A DNA stretch of 64,000 nucleotides from the NCBI RefSeq assembly GCF_003234115.2, contig NZ_CP126251.1, positions 3,658,001 through 3,722,000 of the forward strand, written 5' to 3'. Both the position numbers and the translations under genes were made by a program. Positions 33,558 to 43,171 of the stretch are shown here, piece after piece. Source of the stretch: Curtobacterium sp. MCPF17_002. Its GTDB lineage: Bacteria > Actinomycetota > Actinomycetes > Actinomycetales > Microbacteriaceae. Numbering within the stretch: position 1 is the stretch's first letter; each line of letters begins with the position of its first letter. The notes below the pieces were generated by a model. The model had not been told where the DNA came from. It did not search any database and saw nothing but the letters and a program-made list of their open reading frames with translations.

Positions 33558-34043
33558 TCAGGCCGATGGCCACGCGCGGGAGAGCGGGTACCGTCGGTCC
33601 AGCCACGGCTCGATGACCGTCGACATCACGAACCGGCCGACCAGCGCTCCTCCGGCCCAGTACGCGCCGACGACGAGGACGGCGACTCCGGGCCAGACGT
33701 GTGCGCTGATGAGGACGACGGTGAGGATCGACACTCCGACCCCGGTGCCGGAGAACAGGTACCGCCATGCGCGCCGGAACGCGTCGCGGCGCTCCTGCTC
33801 CACCGCCGCACGCTCGTCGTGCCCTCGGACCTCCGGCTGCAACACGGCCGCGTCGGTCTCCGCGAACAGGTCGCGGACCGGCACCCCGAGGGCTCGCGCG
33901 ATGGCGGACAGCGACTCGAGGCTCCCGTCGTTGCCGCCCTCGATGCGCTGCACGGTCCGCGCGGCGACACCGCTCTCCTCGGCAAGTCGCTCCTGGGTCC
34001 AGCCGCGCAGTCGGCGCAGCTCCGTGATCCGCATGTCGTTCAT
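33558..34043 (-). CDS. XRE-family regulator with C-terminal membrane segments
   Basis: Protein of 161 aa. Residues 4-60 are a Cro/C1-type helix-turn-helix (LRRLRGWTQERLAEESGVA, TVQRIEGGNDGSLESLSAI). After a charged linker, two hydrophobic stretches (GVGVSILTVVLISAHVWPG and VAVLVVGAYWAGGALVG) would cross the membrane, so it is a membrane-tethered regulator, possibly sensing the envelope. ATG at 34043 has TAGGGT 7 bases upstream. Target unknown; it lies next to kdpE but is transcribed separately. Confidence 0.88.
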   Translation of the reverse strand: MNDMRITELRRLRGWTQERLAEESGVAARTVQRIEGGNDGSLESLSAIARALGVPVRDLFAETDAAVLQPEVRGHDERAAVEQERRDAFRRAWRYLFSGTGVGVSILTVVLISAHVWPGVAVLVVGAYWAGGALVGRFVMSTVIEPWLDRRYPLSRAWPSA

Positions 34044-34050
34044 GTCCCGA

Positions 34051-34056
34051 ACCCTA
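34051..34056 (-). promoter_or_regulatory. -10 box TAGGGT of the XRE gene
   Basis: TAGGGT ends 7 bases before the ATG at 34043. Confidence 0.5.
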
Positions 34057-34133
34057 GGGAACGGCGCTCGCCCGCACCACGACACGGGGATGACAGTGCC
34101 ACGACAGCGACACGACAGCAGTTTCAGCCGCCG

Positions 34134-34817
34134 TCAGCCGCCCGGCGTGAAGCGGTAGCCCATGCCGGACTCGGTGACGAGGTAGCGCGGGTGCGCGGGG
34201 TCCGGCTCCAGCTTCCGGCGGAGCTGCGCCATGTACAGCCGCAGGTACCCGGAGTCGTTGCCGTGCGACGGCCCCCACACCTCGGTGAGGAGCATCTCGC
34301 GGGTCATCAGCCGGTCCGGGTTCGTGACGAGGACCTCGAGCAGCCGCCACTCGGTCGGCGTCAGGCGGATCGCCGGGCCCTCCTCGGGGGTCACCTGCTT
34401 CGCGACGAGGTCGACGACGAGCGACCCGACCCGGATCGTCGGGGCCTCGTCGACCACGGCCTGCCGACGACGCCCGAGTGCCCGGAGCCGTGCGAGCAGC
34501 TCGTCCATCTGGAACGGCTTCGTCACGTAGTCGTCCGCACCGGCGTCGAGGGCGTCGACCTTGTCGGACGAGTCCGTGCGCCCCGACAGCACCAGCACGG
34601 GTACCTGCGACCACGCCCGGACACCCTCGAGCACCCCGATGCCGTCGAGCCGCGGCATCCCGAGGTCGAGGAGCACCAGGTCGGGCCGTTCGGTGATGAC
34701 CGAGTCGATCGCGGCACGGCCGTCCCGGGCGGTGACGACGTCGTAGCCGCGGGCGGCGAGCGTCACGGCGAGCGCCCGGACGAGCTGGGCGTCGTCGTCG
34801 GCGATCAGGACCTTCAT
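34134..34817 (-). CDS. kdpE: KdpE response regulator
   Basis: OmpR/PhoB-type response regulator of 227 aa controlling the kdp potassium pump. Receiver domain: MKVLIADDDAQLVRAL with the acidic pair, phospho-acceptor Asp in LVLLDLGMPRLDG, and Lys in DDYVTKPFQ. Winged helix: LTPTEWRLLEVLVTNPDRLM and GYLRLYMAQLRRKLEPDP. It follows kdpD by 13 bases at the end of the kdp operon. ATG at 34817 fits the receiver start exactly. Confidence 0.95.
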   Translation of the reverse strand: MKVLIADDDAQLVRALAVTLAARGYDVVTARDGRAAIDSVITERPDLVLLDLGMPRLDGIGVLEGVRAWSQVPVLVLSGRTDSSDKVDALDAGADDYVTKPFQMDELLARLRALGRRRQAVVDEAPTIRVGSLVVDLVAKQVTPEEGPAIRLTPTEWRLLEVLVTNPDRLMTREMLLTEVWGPSHGNDSGYLRLYMAQLRRKLEPDPAHPRYLVTESGMGYRFTPGG

Positions 34818-34830
34818 CGAGCACTGCCCT

Positions 34831-37323
34831 TCATCGGACGTCCACTCCCACGTGCCCGGCGATCGGCAGCCGCACCACGACGGTGAGGCCACCGCCGGGG
34901 GTGTCGTCGACCTCGATCGTGCCGCCCATCCCCTCGGTGAAGCCGCGTGCGAGCGCCAGCCCGAGGCCGAGTCCGGTGTCGTTGTCGGTGTCACCGAGTC
35001 GCTGGAACGGCTGGAAGACCTCGCCGCGGCGGTCCTCGGGGATGCCGGGGCCGTGGTCGGCGACGCGCAGTTCGACGCCGCCGCCGAACGCGCTCGCGGC
35101 CACGCGGACCCGGGTGCCGTCCGGGGCGTACCGGGCGGCGTTCGCGAGCAGGTTCACGACGACCCGCTGCAGCAGCACGGCGTCGGCGAGGACCGGCGGC
35201 AGCTCGGCGGGAAGGTCGAGGTCGACGTCGTCCGGTCCGAGCTCGAGCTCGTCGAGTGCCGGGGCGACCACCGTCTCGAGGGCGATGGCCACGGGCGTGA
35301 CCGCGAGCACCCCGGCCTGCACGCGGCTGACGTCCAGCAGGTCTGCCAACAGCACCGCCAGTTGTCGCAAGCTCTCGTCGGCGGTCGCGAGCAGCGCCTC
35401 CCGGTCGGTCTGCGACAGCTCGATGTCGGACGCACGGAGCGTCTGCACAGCCGCTGAAGCGGCGGCGATCGGCCGCCGCACGTCGTGGCCGACGGCCGCG
35501 AGGATCGCACTGCGGACCCGGTCCGCCGCCGCGATCCGTTCCGCGTCGACGGCGGTGCGGGTGAGCTCGCGGTGTTCGACGGCGGCGTCGAGCTGCTGCT
35601 CGACGACGCGCAGCAGCCGTCGCTGGGTCGGGTCGTCGGGTGCGCCCGCGAACTCCAGGACGGCACCGGACGGGAGGCGCGTGGCCGCGTCCGGCGTCTC
35701 GCCGAACGTCCCCGACGCGGCCGGGACCTCGTCGCCCTGGCGGATCCGGACGCCGGCGAAGCCGAAGGCCTCCCGGGTGCGGTCGAGGAGCGCCTGCAGG
35801 GCGTCGTCGCCGCGGAGCACGCTGCCGGCGATCCCGACGAGGAGCCCCGACTCGGCGGCCGCTCGGCGTGCGGCCCGGGAACGGCGGGCCGAGCGGTCCA
35901 CGACGAAGCTGACGAGCACCGCGCTGATGACGTACATGACGAGGGCGACCAGGTGCCAGGGCTGCTGCACCGTCACCATGTGCAGGGGTTGGACGAAGAA
36001 GAAGTCGAGGCTCAGCCCGGACAGCACCGCGGCGAACACGGCCGGCCACATCCCGCCGACCAGGGCGACGACGAGCACGAGCAGTTGGTACGCGAGCACG
36101 TCGACCGTGATCGCGTCCGGGTCCGTGGTGAACGACAGCAGCCAGGTCAGCAGCGGACCGGCGACCACCGAGAGCACGAACGCGGCGACGATGCGTCCGC
36201 GCGACAGGCTGCCGCCGAGCTTGGGCAGGGCGAACCCGCCGCCGGCACGCTCGTGCGTGACGACGTGCACGTCGATGTCCCCGGACTCGCGGATCACCGT
36301 GTTGCCGATGCCCGGTCCCGTGAGCGCGGCCGCCACTCGCGTGCGCCGGCTCACCCCGATGACGATCTGCGTCGCGTCGATCGACTTCGCGAACCGCACG
36401 AGCGTCGTGGGCACGCCGTCGCCGACCACCTGGTGGTAGGTCCCACCGAGCTGCTCGAGCAGGGCGCGCTGCTTGCCGAGGGCGCCGGGGTGTCGCTCGC
36501 GCAGGCCGTCGTTCGTCGTGACGTGCACCGCGGCGAGCTCACCACCGGCACTCCGGGCGGCGATCCGCGCACCGCGACGGAGCAGTGTCTCGCCCTCCGG
36601 ACCGCCGGTCAGCGCCACGAGCACGCGCTCGCGGGTCTCCCAGCGGTGGTCGATGCCGTGCTCGGCACGGTAGGCCTTCAGGGCGTCGTCGACCTCGTCG
36701 GCGAGCCAGAGCAGGGCGATCTCCCGCAGGGCGGTGAGGTTGCCGAGGCGGAAGTAGTTCGACAGGGCCGCGTCGATCCGCGCCGCCGGGTACACCACAC
36801 CGTCCGAGAGCCGCTCGCGGAGTGCCGCCGGCGCGAGGTCCACCACCTCGATCTGGTCGGCCGCCCGCACCACGGCGTCCGGCACCGTCTCGCGCTGCAC
36901 GGTCCCCGTGATCTCGCGCACGACGTCGCCGAGGGACTGCATGTGCTGCACGTTCACGGTCGAGATGACGTCGATGCCCGCGGCGAGCAGTGCTTCGACG
37001 TCCTGCCAGCGCTTCTCGTGCGGGCCGTCGGGGGCGTTCGTGTGCGCGAGCTCGTCGACCAGTGCGACCTCGGGCGCCCGGGCGACCACCGCGTCGAGGT
37101 CCAGGTCGTCGAGCTCCACGCCGCGGTGCGTGACCGTGCGGCGCGGGACCACCTCGAGGCCGTCCACGAGTGCCGCGGTGGCGGCGCGCCCGTGGGTCTC
37201 CACGACGGCGACGACCACGTCGCGGCCCTCGTCGAGCAGGCGACGGCCCTCTTCGAGCATCGTGAACGTCTTGCCGACACCGGGCGCCGCACCGAGCAGG
37301 ACCCGCAGCTTCCCGCGCTTCAC
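34831..37323 (-). CDS. kdpD: KdpD sensor histidine kinase
   Basis: Membrane sensor kinase of 830 aa that responds to low potassium or osmotic stress. In order: the N-terminal KdpD domain with the P-loop LGAAPGVGKTFTML; a universal-stress-protein domain (VALTGGPEGETLLRRGARIA); four membrane helices (about residues 380-480); a GAF-like region; and the kinase core with His in AAVGHDVRRPIAAA, N-box NLLANAARYAPDG and DHGPGIPEDR. GTG at 37323 is chosen because the family start RGKLRVLLG follows and a GAGGA site precedes it; a start at 37365 would run into a repeat hairpin. It forms the two-component system with KdpE. Confidence 0.94.
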   Translation of the reverse strand: MKRGKLRVLLGAAPGVGKTFTMLEEGRRLLDEGRDVVVAVVETHGRAATAALVDGLEVVPRRTVTHRGVELDDLDLDAVVARAPEVALVDELAHTNAPDGPHEKRWQDVEALLAAGIDVISTVNVQHMQSLGDVVREITGTVQRETVPDAVVRAADQIEVVDLAPAALRERLSDGVVYPAARIDAALSNYFRLGNLTALREIALLWLADEVDDALKAYRAEHGIDHRWETRERVLVALTGGPEGETLLRRGARIAARSAGGELAAVHVTTNDGLRERHPGALGKQRALLEQLGGTYHQVVGDGVPTTLVRFAKSIDATQIVIGVSRRTRVAAALTGPGIGNTVIRESGDIDVHVVTHERAGGGFALPKLGGSLSRGRIVAAFVLSVVAGPLLTWLLSFTTDPDAITVDVLAYQLLVLVVALVGGMWPAVFAAVLSGLSLDFFFVQPLHMVTVQQPWHLVALVMYVISAVLVSFVVDRSARRSRAARRAAAESGLLVGIAGSVLRGDDALQALLDRTREAFGFAGVRIRQGDEVPAASGTFGETPDAATRLPSGAVLEFAGAPDDPTQRRLLRVVEQQLDAAVEHRELTRTAVDAERIAAADRVRSAILAAVGHDVRRPIAAASAAVQTLRASDIELSQTDREALLATADESLRQLAVLLADLLDVSRVQAGVLAVTPVAIALETVVAPALDELELGPDDVDLDLPAELPPVLADAVLLQRVVVNLLANAARYAPDGTRVRVAASAFGGGVELRVADHGPGIPEDRRGEVFQPFQRLGDTDNDTGLGLGLALARGFTEGMGGTIEVDDTPGGGLTVVVRLPIAGHVGVDVR

Positions 37324-37361
37324 GTGCTCATCCTCTCGCGTCCGGCGGGTGTCGTCGCGGT

Positions 37362-37421
37362 GCACAACCGAAGCGGACTCGCGCCGCGCGATTCCGCGGT
37401 TCGACGCGACTTCGGTTGTGC
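37362..37421. repeat. Hairpin, GCACAACC family, between kdpC and kdpD
   Basis: Outer arms GCACAACCGAAG (37362-37373) and CTTCGGTTGTGC (37410-37421) are perfect; the interior pairs imperfectly around GATT-like CGATTCC. It could attenuate transcription from the pump genes into kdpDE. Confidence 0.75.
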
Positions 37422-37450
37422 GCCGCGCAGACGCACCAGCCTCGGCACGG

Positions 37451-38050
37451 TCAGGACCGCTTCGCCAGGGCGAGGTTCAGCTCGAGGACGTTCACGACGG
37501 GCTCGCCCAGGAACCCGAGCTGCCGCGACTCGGTGTGCTCCGCGACGAGCGAGCGCACCGTCGCCTCGGACAGGCCCCGCGCCGACGCCACCCGTGCGAC
37601 CTGCTGCTCCGCGTAGTCCGGGCTGATGTCCGGGTCGAGGCCGGAGCCCGACGCCGTCACGGCGTCCGCCGGCACGTCCGAGGGCGACACCCCGTCCGCC
37701 TTCGCGACGGCGGCGCGGCGCTCCTCGACCGCCTTGACGAGGTCGGGGTTGGTCGGCCCGAGGTTCGAGCCGGACGACGCACCGGCGTCGTAGCCCTGCT
37801 CACCCGCGGCACTCGGCCGTGACTGGAACCAGCGGTCCGAGCCGCGACCGGCGAAGGACTGCCCGATGAGCGAGGAGCCGACGGCCGTGCCGTCCGAGGA
37901 GCGGATGATCGAGCCCGATGCCTGCGCGGGGAACGCGGCCTGCCCGACACCCCAGACGGCGAGCGGGTAGGCGATGCCGAGCACCACCGTGGCGAGCAGG
38001 GTGAGGCGGACGGCCACACCGGCGGAACGGACAGAGGAGCGAACAGACAT
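37451..38050 (-). CDS. kdpC: KdpC subunit of the potassium-transporting ATPase
   Basis: Small subunit of the KdpFABC pump, 199 aa, with one N-terminal membrane helix (AVRLTLLATVVLGIAYPLAVW) and an extracytoplasmic domain. SLIGQSFAG, WFQSRPSAAG-type and GLDPDISPDYAEQQVARVA are conserved. It lies 2 bases after kdpB. ATG at 38050. Confidence 0.95.
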   Translation of the reverse strand: MSVRSSVRSAGVAVRLTLLATVVLGIAYPLAVWGVGQAAFPAQASGSIIRSSDGTAVGSSLIGQSFAGRGSDRWFQSRPSAAGEQGYDAGASSGSNLGPTNPDLVKAVEERRAAVAKADGVSPSDVPADAVTASGSGLDPDISPDYAEQQVARVASARGLSEATVRSLVAEHTESRQLGFLGEPVVNVLELNLALAKRS

Positions 38051-38052
38051 GA

Positions 38053-40164
38053 TCAGAATCCCGGGATGAGACCGACGACGAGGTCGATGAGCTTGATGCC
38101 GATGAAGGGGACGATGACGCCGCCGAGCCCGTAGACGAGCAGGTTGCGGCCGAGGATCGACGAGGCCGAGGCGGCGCGGTACTGCACGCCGCGCAGGGAC
38201 AGCGGGATGAGCGCCACGATGACGAGCGCGTTGAAGACGACGGCGCTGAGGATCGCGGACGACGGACTGTGCAGCCCCATCACGTTGAGCGCCGCGAGCC
38301 CGGGGAACGCCACCTGGAACATCGCGGGGATGATCGCGAAGTACTTGGCGATGTCGTTCGCGATCGAGAAGGTGGTGAGCGCGCCGCGGGTGATGAGCAG
38401 CTGCTTCCCGATCCGGACGACGTCGATGAGCTTCGTCGGGTCGGAGTCGAGGTCGACCATGTTGCCGGCCTCCTTCGCCGCGGTCGTCCCGGTGTTCATC
38501 GCCACGCCGACGTCCGCCTGGGCAAGGGCCGGGGCGTCGTTCGTGCCGTCCCCGGTCATCGCGACGAGGTTGCCGCCCTCCTGCTCCTTGCGGATGAGGG
38601 CGAGCTTGTCCTCCGGCGTGGCCTCGGCGAGGAAGTCGTCGACGCCGGCCTCGGCCGCGATGGCCGCCGCGGTGCGGGGGTTGTCGCCGGTGATCATCAC
38701 GGTGCGGATGCCCATGCTCCGGAGCTCGGCGAAGCGCTCGGCGATGCCGTCCTTGACGACGTCCTTGAGGTGCACGACGCCGAGCAGGGAGGCCTCGCCC
38801 GAGGGCGAGCGTCGAGCGACCACCAGCGGGGTCCCACCGGCGTCGGAGATCTCGGCGACGGTGGCGTCGATCGCCTCTGCCACACCGGCCGAGGTGGTTC
38901 CAGCCCATGCCAGCACTGCAGCGGCGGCACCCTTCCGGACTTCGGTGCCGTCGACCAGGTCGACGCCCGACATCCGGGTCTGCGCCGTGAACGGCACCTC
39001 CAGGGCGCCGGACGGCAGGCCCGGAGCGATGTCCGAGGCCGCCGCGAGCTCCACGATGGAGCGCCCCTCCGGCGTGCCGTCGGCGGCCGACGACAGCGCC
39101 GCGGCCTCCATCAGCGCGTCGACCGTGACTCCGGGAACGGGCACGACGCGGGACGCCCGGCGGTTGCCGTACGTGATCGTGCCGGTCTTGTCGAGCAGCA
39201 GGGTGGTGATGTCCCCGGCTGCCTCGACCGCACGCCCGGACATCGTGAGGACGTTGTGCTGGACGAGGCGGTCCATGCCGGCGATGCCGATCGCGGAGAG
39301 CAGGGCGCCGATGGTGGTCGGGATGAGGCAGACGAGCAGGGCGATGAGGACGGGCACGCTGACGGTCGCTCCGACGAGCCCCGCGATCGGCTGCATCGTC
39401 AGGCAGACGATGACGAAGACGATCGACAGCGACGCGAGCAGGATGTTCAGCGCGATCTCGTTCGGCGTCTTCTGTCGGGCGGCGCCCTCGACCAGGCGGA
39501 TCATCCGGTCGATGAACGTCTCGCCGGGCGTCGAGGTGATGCGGACGACGATCCGGTCGGAGAGCACACGGGTGCCACCGGTGACGGCGCTCCGGTCGCC
39601 GCCCGACTCGCGGATCACGGGTGCGGACTCCCCCGTCACGGCGGACTCGTCGATCGACGCGATGCCGTCGATCACGTCGCCGTCGCCGGGGACGACCTCG
39701 CCGGCCACCACGAGGACGACGTCGCCCTTCGCCAGGTCGACGGACGCGATGTCCTCGGTCGCGGCGGACAGCGCGGCCGGGTCCGCGCCGTCGTAGGCCA
39801 CGACGCGGCGCGCGCTGGTCGTCGACCGGGTCTTCCGCAGCGTGTCGGCCTGGGCCTTGCCACGGCCCTCGGCCACGGCCTCGGCCAGGTTCGCGAAGAC
39901 GACGGTGAGCCACAACCAGACCGCGATCGCGGTCGTGAAGACGGACGGTTCGACGATCGCGGTCGCCGTGGTGAGCGCGGCCCCGATCTCGACGATGAAC
40001 ATCACCGGGTTCCGCCACATGAGTCGCGGATCGAGTTTGCGGAGGGCGCCCGGGAGGCCCGCCACCAGTTGACGGGGCCCGAATGCGGACGAGCGTGTGG
40101 CCGGCCTGGAGGCGGTGGTCGCCTCGTGCGCGGAGGTCGCGGTGGTCATGGTGTCGGCTTTCAT
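38053..40164 (-). CDS. kdpB: KdpB, P-type ATPase subunit
   Basis: Catalytic ATP-hydrolysing subunit, 703 aa. Phosphorylation Asp325 lies in [27 protein letters not shown] is the actuator motif and [18 protein letters not shown] the hinge. About seven membrane segments. The ATG at 40164 overlaps the kdpA stop (ATGA); an ATG five codons later (MTTATSAH) is also possible. The variable N-terminal tail before the first conserved block is encoded by DNA holding a GCCTGGAGGC copy with its inverted partner, so the repeat is translated here. Confidence 0.96.
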   Translation of the reverse strand: MKADTMTTATSAHEATTASRPATRSSAFGPRQLVAGLPGALRKLDPRLMWRNPVMFIVEIGAALTTATAIVEPSVFTTAIAVWLWLTVVFANLAEAVAEGRGKAQADTLRKTRSTTSARRVVAYDGADPAALSAATEDIASVDLAKGDVVLVVAGEVVPGDGDVIDGIASIDESAVTGESAPVIRESGGDRSAVTGGTRVLSDRIVVRITSTPGETFIDRMIRLVEGAARQKTPNEIALNILLASLSIVFVIVCLTMQPIAGLVGATVSVPVLIALLVCLIPTTIGALLSAIGIAGMDRLVQHNVLTMSGRAVEAAGDITTLLLDKTGTITYGNRRASRVVPVPGVTVDALMEAAALSSAADGTPEGRSIVELAAASDIAPGLPSGALEVPFTAQTRMSGVDLVDGTEVRKGAAAAVLAWAGTTSAGVAEAIDATVAEISDAGGTPLVVARRSPSGEASLLGVVHLKDVVKDGIAERFAELRSMGIRTVMITGDNPRTAAAIAAEAGVDDFLAEATPEDKLALIRKEQEGGNLVAMTGDGTNDAPALAQADVGVAMNTGTTAAKEAGNMVDLDSDPTKLIDVVRIGKQLLITRGALTTFSIANDIAKYFAIIPAMFQVAFPGLAALNVMGLHSPSSAILSAVVFNALVIVALIPLSLRGVQYRAASASSILGRNLLVYGLGGVIVPFIGIKLIDLVVGLIPGF

Positions 40165-41846
40165 CGGGCGAGGGCTTCTGCGAGCGGACCCAGTGCGAGC
40201 ACCGGGAAGTAGGTGAGAGCGGTGACGACGATCGCGACGCCGCCGAGCAGCACCACGAACAGCGGTCGGTGGGTCGGCAGCGTGCCGACCGTCTCCGGGA
40301 CCCGGTCCTGCGACGCGAGGGACCCGGCGAGCGCCAGGACGAACACCATCGGCACGAACCGGCCGAGCAGCATGACGACGCCGAGCGCGGAGTTCATCCA
40401 CGTCGTGTTCGCCGTCAGTCCGCCGAACGCCGAGCCGTTGTTGTTCGCGCCGGAGGTGAACGCGTAGAGCAGCTCGGACAGCCCGTGGTTGCCCGGGTTG
40501 AAGATCGACGTGCCGAGGACCTGCTCCCGGACGCCGGGGATGAGGAGGGACAGGCCGGTGCCGAGCAGGGCGAGCGTCGGCGTGACGAGGACGTAGAGCG
40601 ACGCGAAGGTCATCTCGCGGGCACGGATCTTCTTGCCGAGGTACTCCGGCGTCCGGCCGACCAGCAGGCCGCCGATGAAGACCGTGATGACGGCGAGCAC
40701 GAGCATCCCGTAGAGCCCGGAGCCGACGCCGCCGGGCGAGATCTCGCCGAGCATCATGTTGACGAGCGCCATCATCCCGCCGATCGGGGTGAAGCTGTCG
40801 AACATCCCGTTCACGGCGCCGGTGGAGGTCGCGGTCGAGGTGGTGCCGAAGAGCGTCGTGCCGAGGATCCCGAAGCGGACCTCCTTGCCCTCCATCGCGG
40901 CCCCTGCAGCGTGGGTGGCGACACCGCCCGCTCCGAGTTCGGCGATGGACATCACCGAGAGCGACACGAGGAAGATCGCCCCCATCACGGCGAGGATCGC
41001 GTAGCCCTGGCGGTCGTCGTCGACGAGCCGGCCGAAGGTGCGCGGCAGTGAGAACGGGATGACGAGCATGAGGAAGACCTCGACGAGGTTCGTCCACGCC
41101 TGCGGGTTCTCGAACGGGTGCGCCGAGTTGACGTTGAAGTACCCGCCGCCGTTCGTGCCGAGTTCCTTGATGGCCTCCTGCGAGGCGACGAACCCGTCCG
41201 GGATGTGCTGCGTCCCGCCGACCAGCGTGGTGACGTCCGTACCGGCGCCCCACGACTGGATCACACCGCCGGCGACGAGGACGATCGCGAAGACGAACGC
41301 CCCGGGCAGGAGCAGCCGACCGGTCCCCCGGACGACGTCCACCCAGATGTTGCCGAGCGTGCCGGTGCGCCGGCGGGCGAACCCGCGGACGAGTGCCACG
41401 GCGACGGCCAGGCCGACGGCGGCGGACAGGAAGTTCTGCACCGCCAGGCCCGCCATCTGCACGCTGTAGCCCAGCGTGACCTCGGGCGAGTACGACTGCC
41501 AGTTCGTGTTCGTCACGAACGAGGCCGCCGTGTTGAACGCCAACGACGGTCCGACCCCCGGCAGCCCGAGGTCACCCGGCAGCACGACCTGGATCCGCTG
41601 CAGCAGGTAGACGACGAGGAGCCCGACAACGCTGAACAGCAGCACGCCGCGGAGGTACGCGGGCCACGACTGCTCGGCGTCGGGGTCGACGCCGATGAGC
41701 CGGTACACGCCGCGCTCGACCCGGTTGTGCCGGACGGGCGTGAACACGTGCGCCATCCAGTCGCCCACCGGACGGTAGGCGACGACGAGGAGCAGGACGA
41801 CGGTGGCGACCTGGACGATGCCCGCCCAGACGTCTGCGGCCCCCAT
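40161..41846 (-). CDS. kdpA: KdpA, potassium-binding subunit
   Basis: Potassium-channel-like subunit of the pump, 561 aa with ten hydrophobic segments. Selectivity-filter-like loops are visible as [31 protein letters not shown] and [21 protein letters not shown] at 41846 shares one base with the kdpF stop (TGATG), and the stop overlaps kdpB, so translation is coupled along the operon. Confidence 0.96.
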   Translation of the reverse strand: MGAADVWAGIVQVATVVLLLVVAYRPVGDWMAHVFTPVRHNRVERGVYRLIGVDPDAEQSWPAYLRGVLLFSVVGLLVVYLLQRIQVVLPGDLGLPGVGPSLAFNTAASFVTNTNWQSYSPEVTLGYSVQMAGLAVQNFLSAAVGLAVAVALVRGFARRRTGTLGNIWVDVVRGTGRLLLPGAFVFAIVLVAGGVIQSWGAGTDVTTLVGGTQHIPDGFVASQEAIKELGTNGGGYFNVNSAHPFENPQAWTNLVEVFLMLVIPFSLPRTFGRLVDDDRQGYAILAVMGAIFLVSLSVMSIAELGAGGVATHAAGAAMEGKEVRFGILGTTLFGTTSTATSTGAVNGMFDSFTPIGGMMALVNMMLGEISPGGVGSGLYGMLVLAVITVFIGGLLVGRTPEYLGKKIRAREMTFASLYVLVTPTLALLGTGLSLLIPGVREQVLGTSIFNPGNHGLSELLYAFTSGANNNGSAFGGLTANTTWMNSALGVVMLLGRFVPMVFVLALAGSLASQDRVPETVGTLPTHRPLFVVLLGGVAIVVTALTYFPVLALGPLAEALAR

Positions 41847-41935
41847 CAGAACCGCTCGGGACGCACGAGCGCCCAGACGAGGTACACGACTGCTGCGATG
41901 CCGAGGACGGCGGCCGCGATGGTGATGCCGATCAC
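41846..41935 (-). CDS. kdpF: KdpF small membrane subunit
   Basis: A 29-aa single-helix peptide, reading from GTG as (M)IGITIAAAVLGIAAVVYLV followed by WALVRPERF, the usual KdpF pattern ending in RPE-F. It stabilises the KdpABC complex in the membrane. Start overlaps the preceding small ORF (GTGA) and the stop overlaps kdpA by one base. Confidence 0.9.
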   Translation of the reverse strand: MIGITIAAAVLGIAAVVYLVWALVRPERF

Positions 41936-42015
41936 AGCCGTTCCACCCCCTTGGCGATCAGTGCCACCACGCCGAACACGGCGAGGACACCGGCGACGAC
42001 GAAGACGTCGAACAC
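41932..42015 (-). CDS. 27-aa membrane peptide coupled to kdpF
   Basis: Short ORF with GTG at 42015, a GGAG ribosome site 6 bases upstream and a stop that overlaps the kdpF start (GTGA). The peptide is (M)FDVFVVAGVLAVFGVVALI then AKGVERL: one hydrophobic helix with a basic end, similar in size to KdpF but with a different sequence. It appears to be the true first gene of the kdp operon. It may be a second KdpF-like subunit or a leader peptide that controls entry into the operon. Function is inferred from position only. Confidence 0.7.
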   Translation of the reverse strand: MFDVFVVAGVLAVFGVVALIAKGVERL

Positions 42016-42062
42016 GAGGAACTCCAGAAGGATCTGCGGTGTCCGCGCCGGGCGACGCGGAC

Positions 42063-42082
42063 CGGCACCACTTGTGGTGCCG
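42063..42082. promoter_or_regulatory. Perfect palindrome upstream of kdp
   Basis: CGGCACCAC-TT-GTGGTGCCG, 9-bp perfect arms, 48 bases before the first kdp ORF. It could be an operator or a leader hairpin. A GCCTGGAGGC copy lies at 42107-42116, and two TAACGG repeats follow. Confidence 0.45.
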
Positions 42083-42164
42083 AGCCGATGGTGGATCCTG
42101 CGCCGCGCCTCCAGGCCGCTCCTAACGGTTCCCTGACGCCGCCCTGCCGGACGCATGCGCCCTG

Positions 42165-43109
42165 CTAACGGACTCCCGCTCCCCGCAGCCGCTCGGCCAG
42201 GGCGAGCGTCGCCTGGCGGAGGTCCTCGGGGCCCTCGACTGTGAAGTCCGCCGCGAACCCGGCGAACCGCGCCGCGAGTCCCGCCCACGACCAGGAGCCG
42301 AGTGTCGCCCGGCACCGGCCGGACCCGAGGTCCTCGAGCTCCGCCTCCGGTGGGAGGTACGGGGCGACCGTCGCCGCCTGCGCATCGAGCACCGCGGTCC
42401 CGACGCAGGGCCACACGTCGTCCCGGTCGGACCCCTTGAAGCGGGCGGACACGAACGTCGCAGCGTCACCGCCCGGGATCGGCCGGGGCGCGAACCGCAC
42501 ACGCGTCCGCGTCCTCGGGGTGATGCGGTCGATCCGGTGGGTGCGCCAGTCCTGTCGGTCGAGGTCCCAGTCGAGGAGGTACCAGCGGCCGTTCCGGGCG
42601 ACGATGGCGTGCGGCTCCACATGGCGGGACGCGTCGTCGACCCCGTACCCGAAGCGCAGGACCTCGCCGAGGTGCACGGCTTCGGCCACCGCCACGAGCA
42701 CGTCCGGGTCGGTGCGAGTCGGTCCGGTCGTCGTGACGGCCTGCACGGCGTCGATCCGCGCACGGAGCCGCGCTGGCATGACCTGCCGGACCGTCGCGAG
42801 TGCCCGTGCGGCGGACTCGGCGATGTCCGCTCCGGATGCCGGGGCAACGGCGAGCGCCAGACCGATGGCGACCGCCTGGTCGTCGTCGAAGAGCAGCGGC
42901 GGCAGGTCGGAACCCGCCGCGAGTCGGTACCCGCCGGCCGGGCCGCGGAGTGACTCGACCCGGTAGCCGAGTGCACGCAGGCGGTCCACGTCGCGTCGCA
43001 CCGTGCGGGGGCTGACGTCGAGCCGTCCGGCGAGCTCGTCGCCGGGCCAGTCGCGGTGCACCTGCAGCAGTGAGAGCAGGGCGAGCATGCGCGAGGACGG
43101 TCCGGCCAT
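42165..43109 (-). CDS. WYL-domain transcriptional regulator
   Basis: Regulator of 314 aa with an N-terminal HTH_11/DeoR-like winged helix (DELAGRLDVSPRTVRRDVDR, YRVESLRGPAGGYRLAAGSD) and a WYL ligand domain (AIVARNGRWYLLDWDLDRQDW, RTHRIDRITPRTRTRV). ATG at 43109 is preceded by GATACT at 7 bases. It is divergent, 62 bases away, to a VOC-fold gene, as is common for YafY-like regulators, and a GTCCG-N5-CGGAC repeat lies between. Ligand unknown. Confidence 0.92.
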   Translation of the reverse strand: MAGPSSRMLALLSLLQVHRDWPGDELAGRLDVSPRTVRRDVDRLRALGYRVESLRGPAGGYRLAAGSDLPPLLFDDDQAVAIGLALAVAPASGADIAESAARALATVRQVMPARLRARIDAVQAVTTTGPTRTDPDVLVAVAEAVHLGEVLRFGYGVDDASRHVEPHAIVARNGRWYLLDWDLDRQDWRTHRIDRITPRTRTRVRFAPRPIPGGDAATFVSARFKGSDRDDVWPCVGTAVLDAQAATVAPYLPPEAELEDLGSGRCRATLGSWSWAGLAARFAGFAADFTVEGPEDLRQATLALAERLRGAGVR

Positions 43110-43116
43110 GTCGATC

Positions 43117-43137
43117 AGTATCGTCCGAGAAGCGGAC
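43117..43137. promoter_or_regulatory. -10-like GATACT and GTCCG-AGAAG-CGGAC repeat in the WYL/VOC divergent spacer
   Basis: GATACT (minus strand, 43117-43122) ends 7 bases before the WYL start; the adjoining inverted repeat (43123-43137) is placed to act as its operator. Confidence 0.4.
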
Positions 43138-43171
43138 AGGATCTGACCGCATCGCTCGACATGCTCGACCC

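Noticed and set aside
37324..37365. Longer N-terminus of KdpD from a GTG at 37365
   Set aside because: It would start inside a repeat hairpin and add residues (HRDDTRRTREDE) absent from the family; GTG 37323 with a GAGGA site is better.
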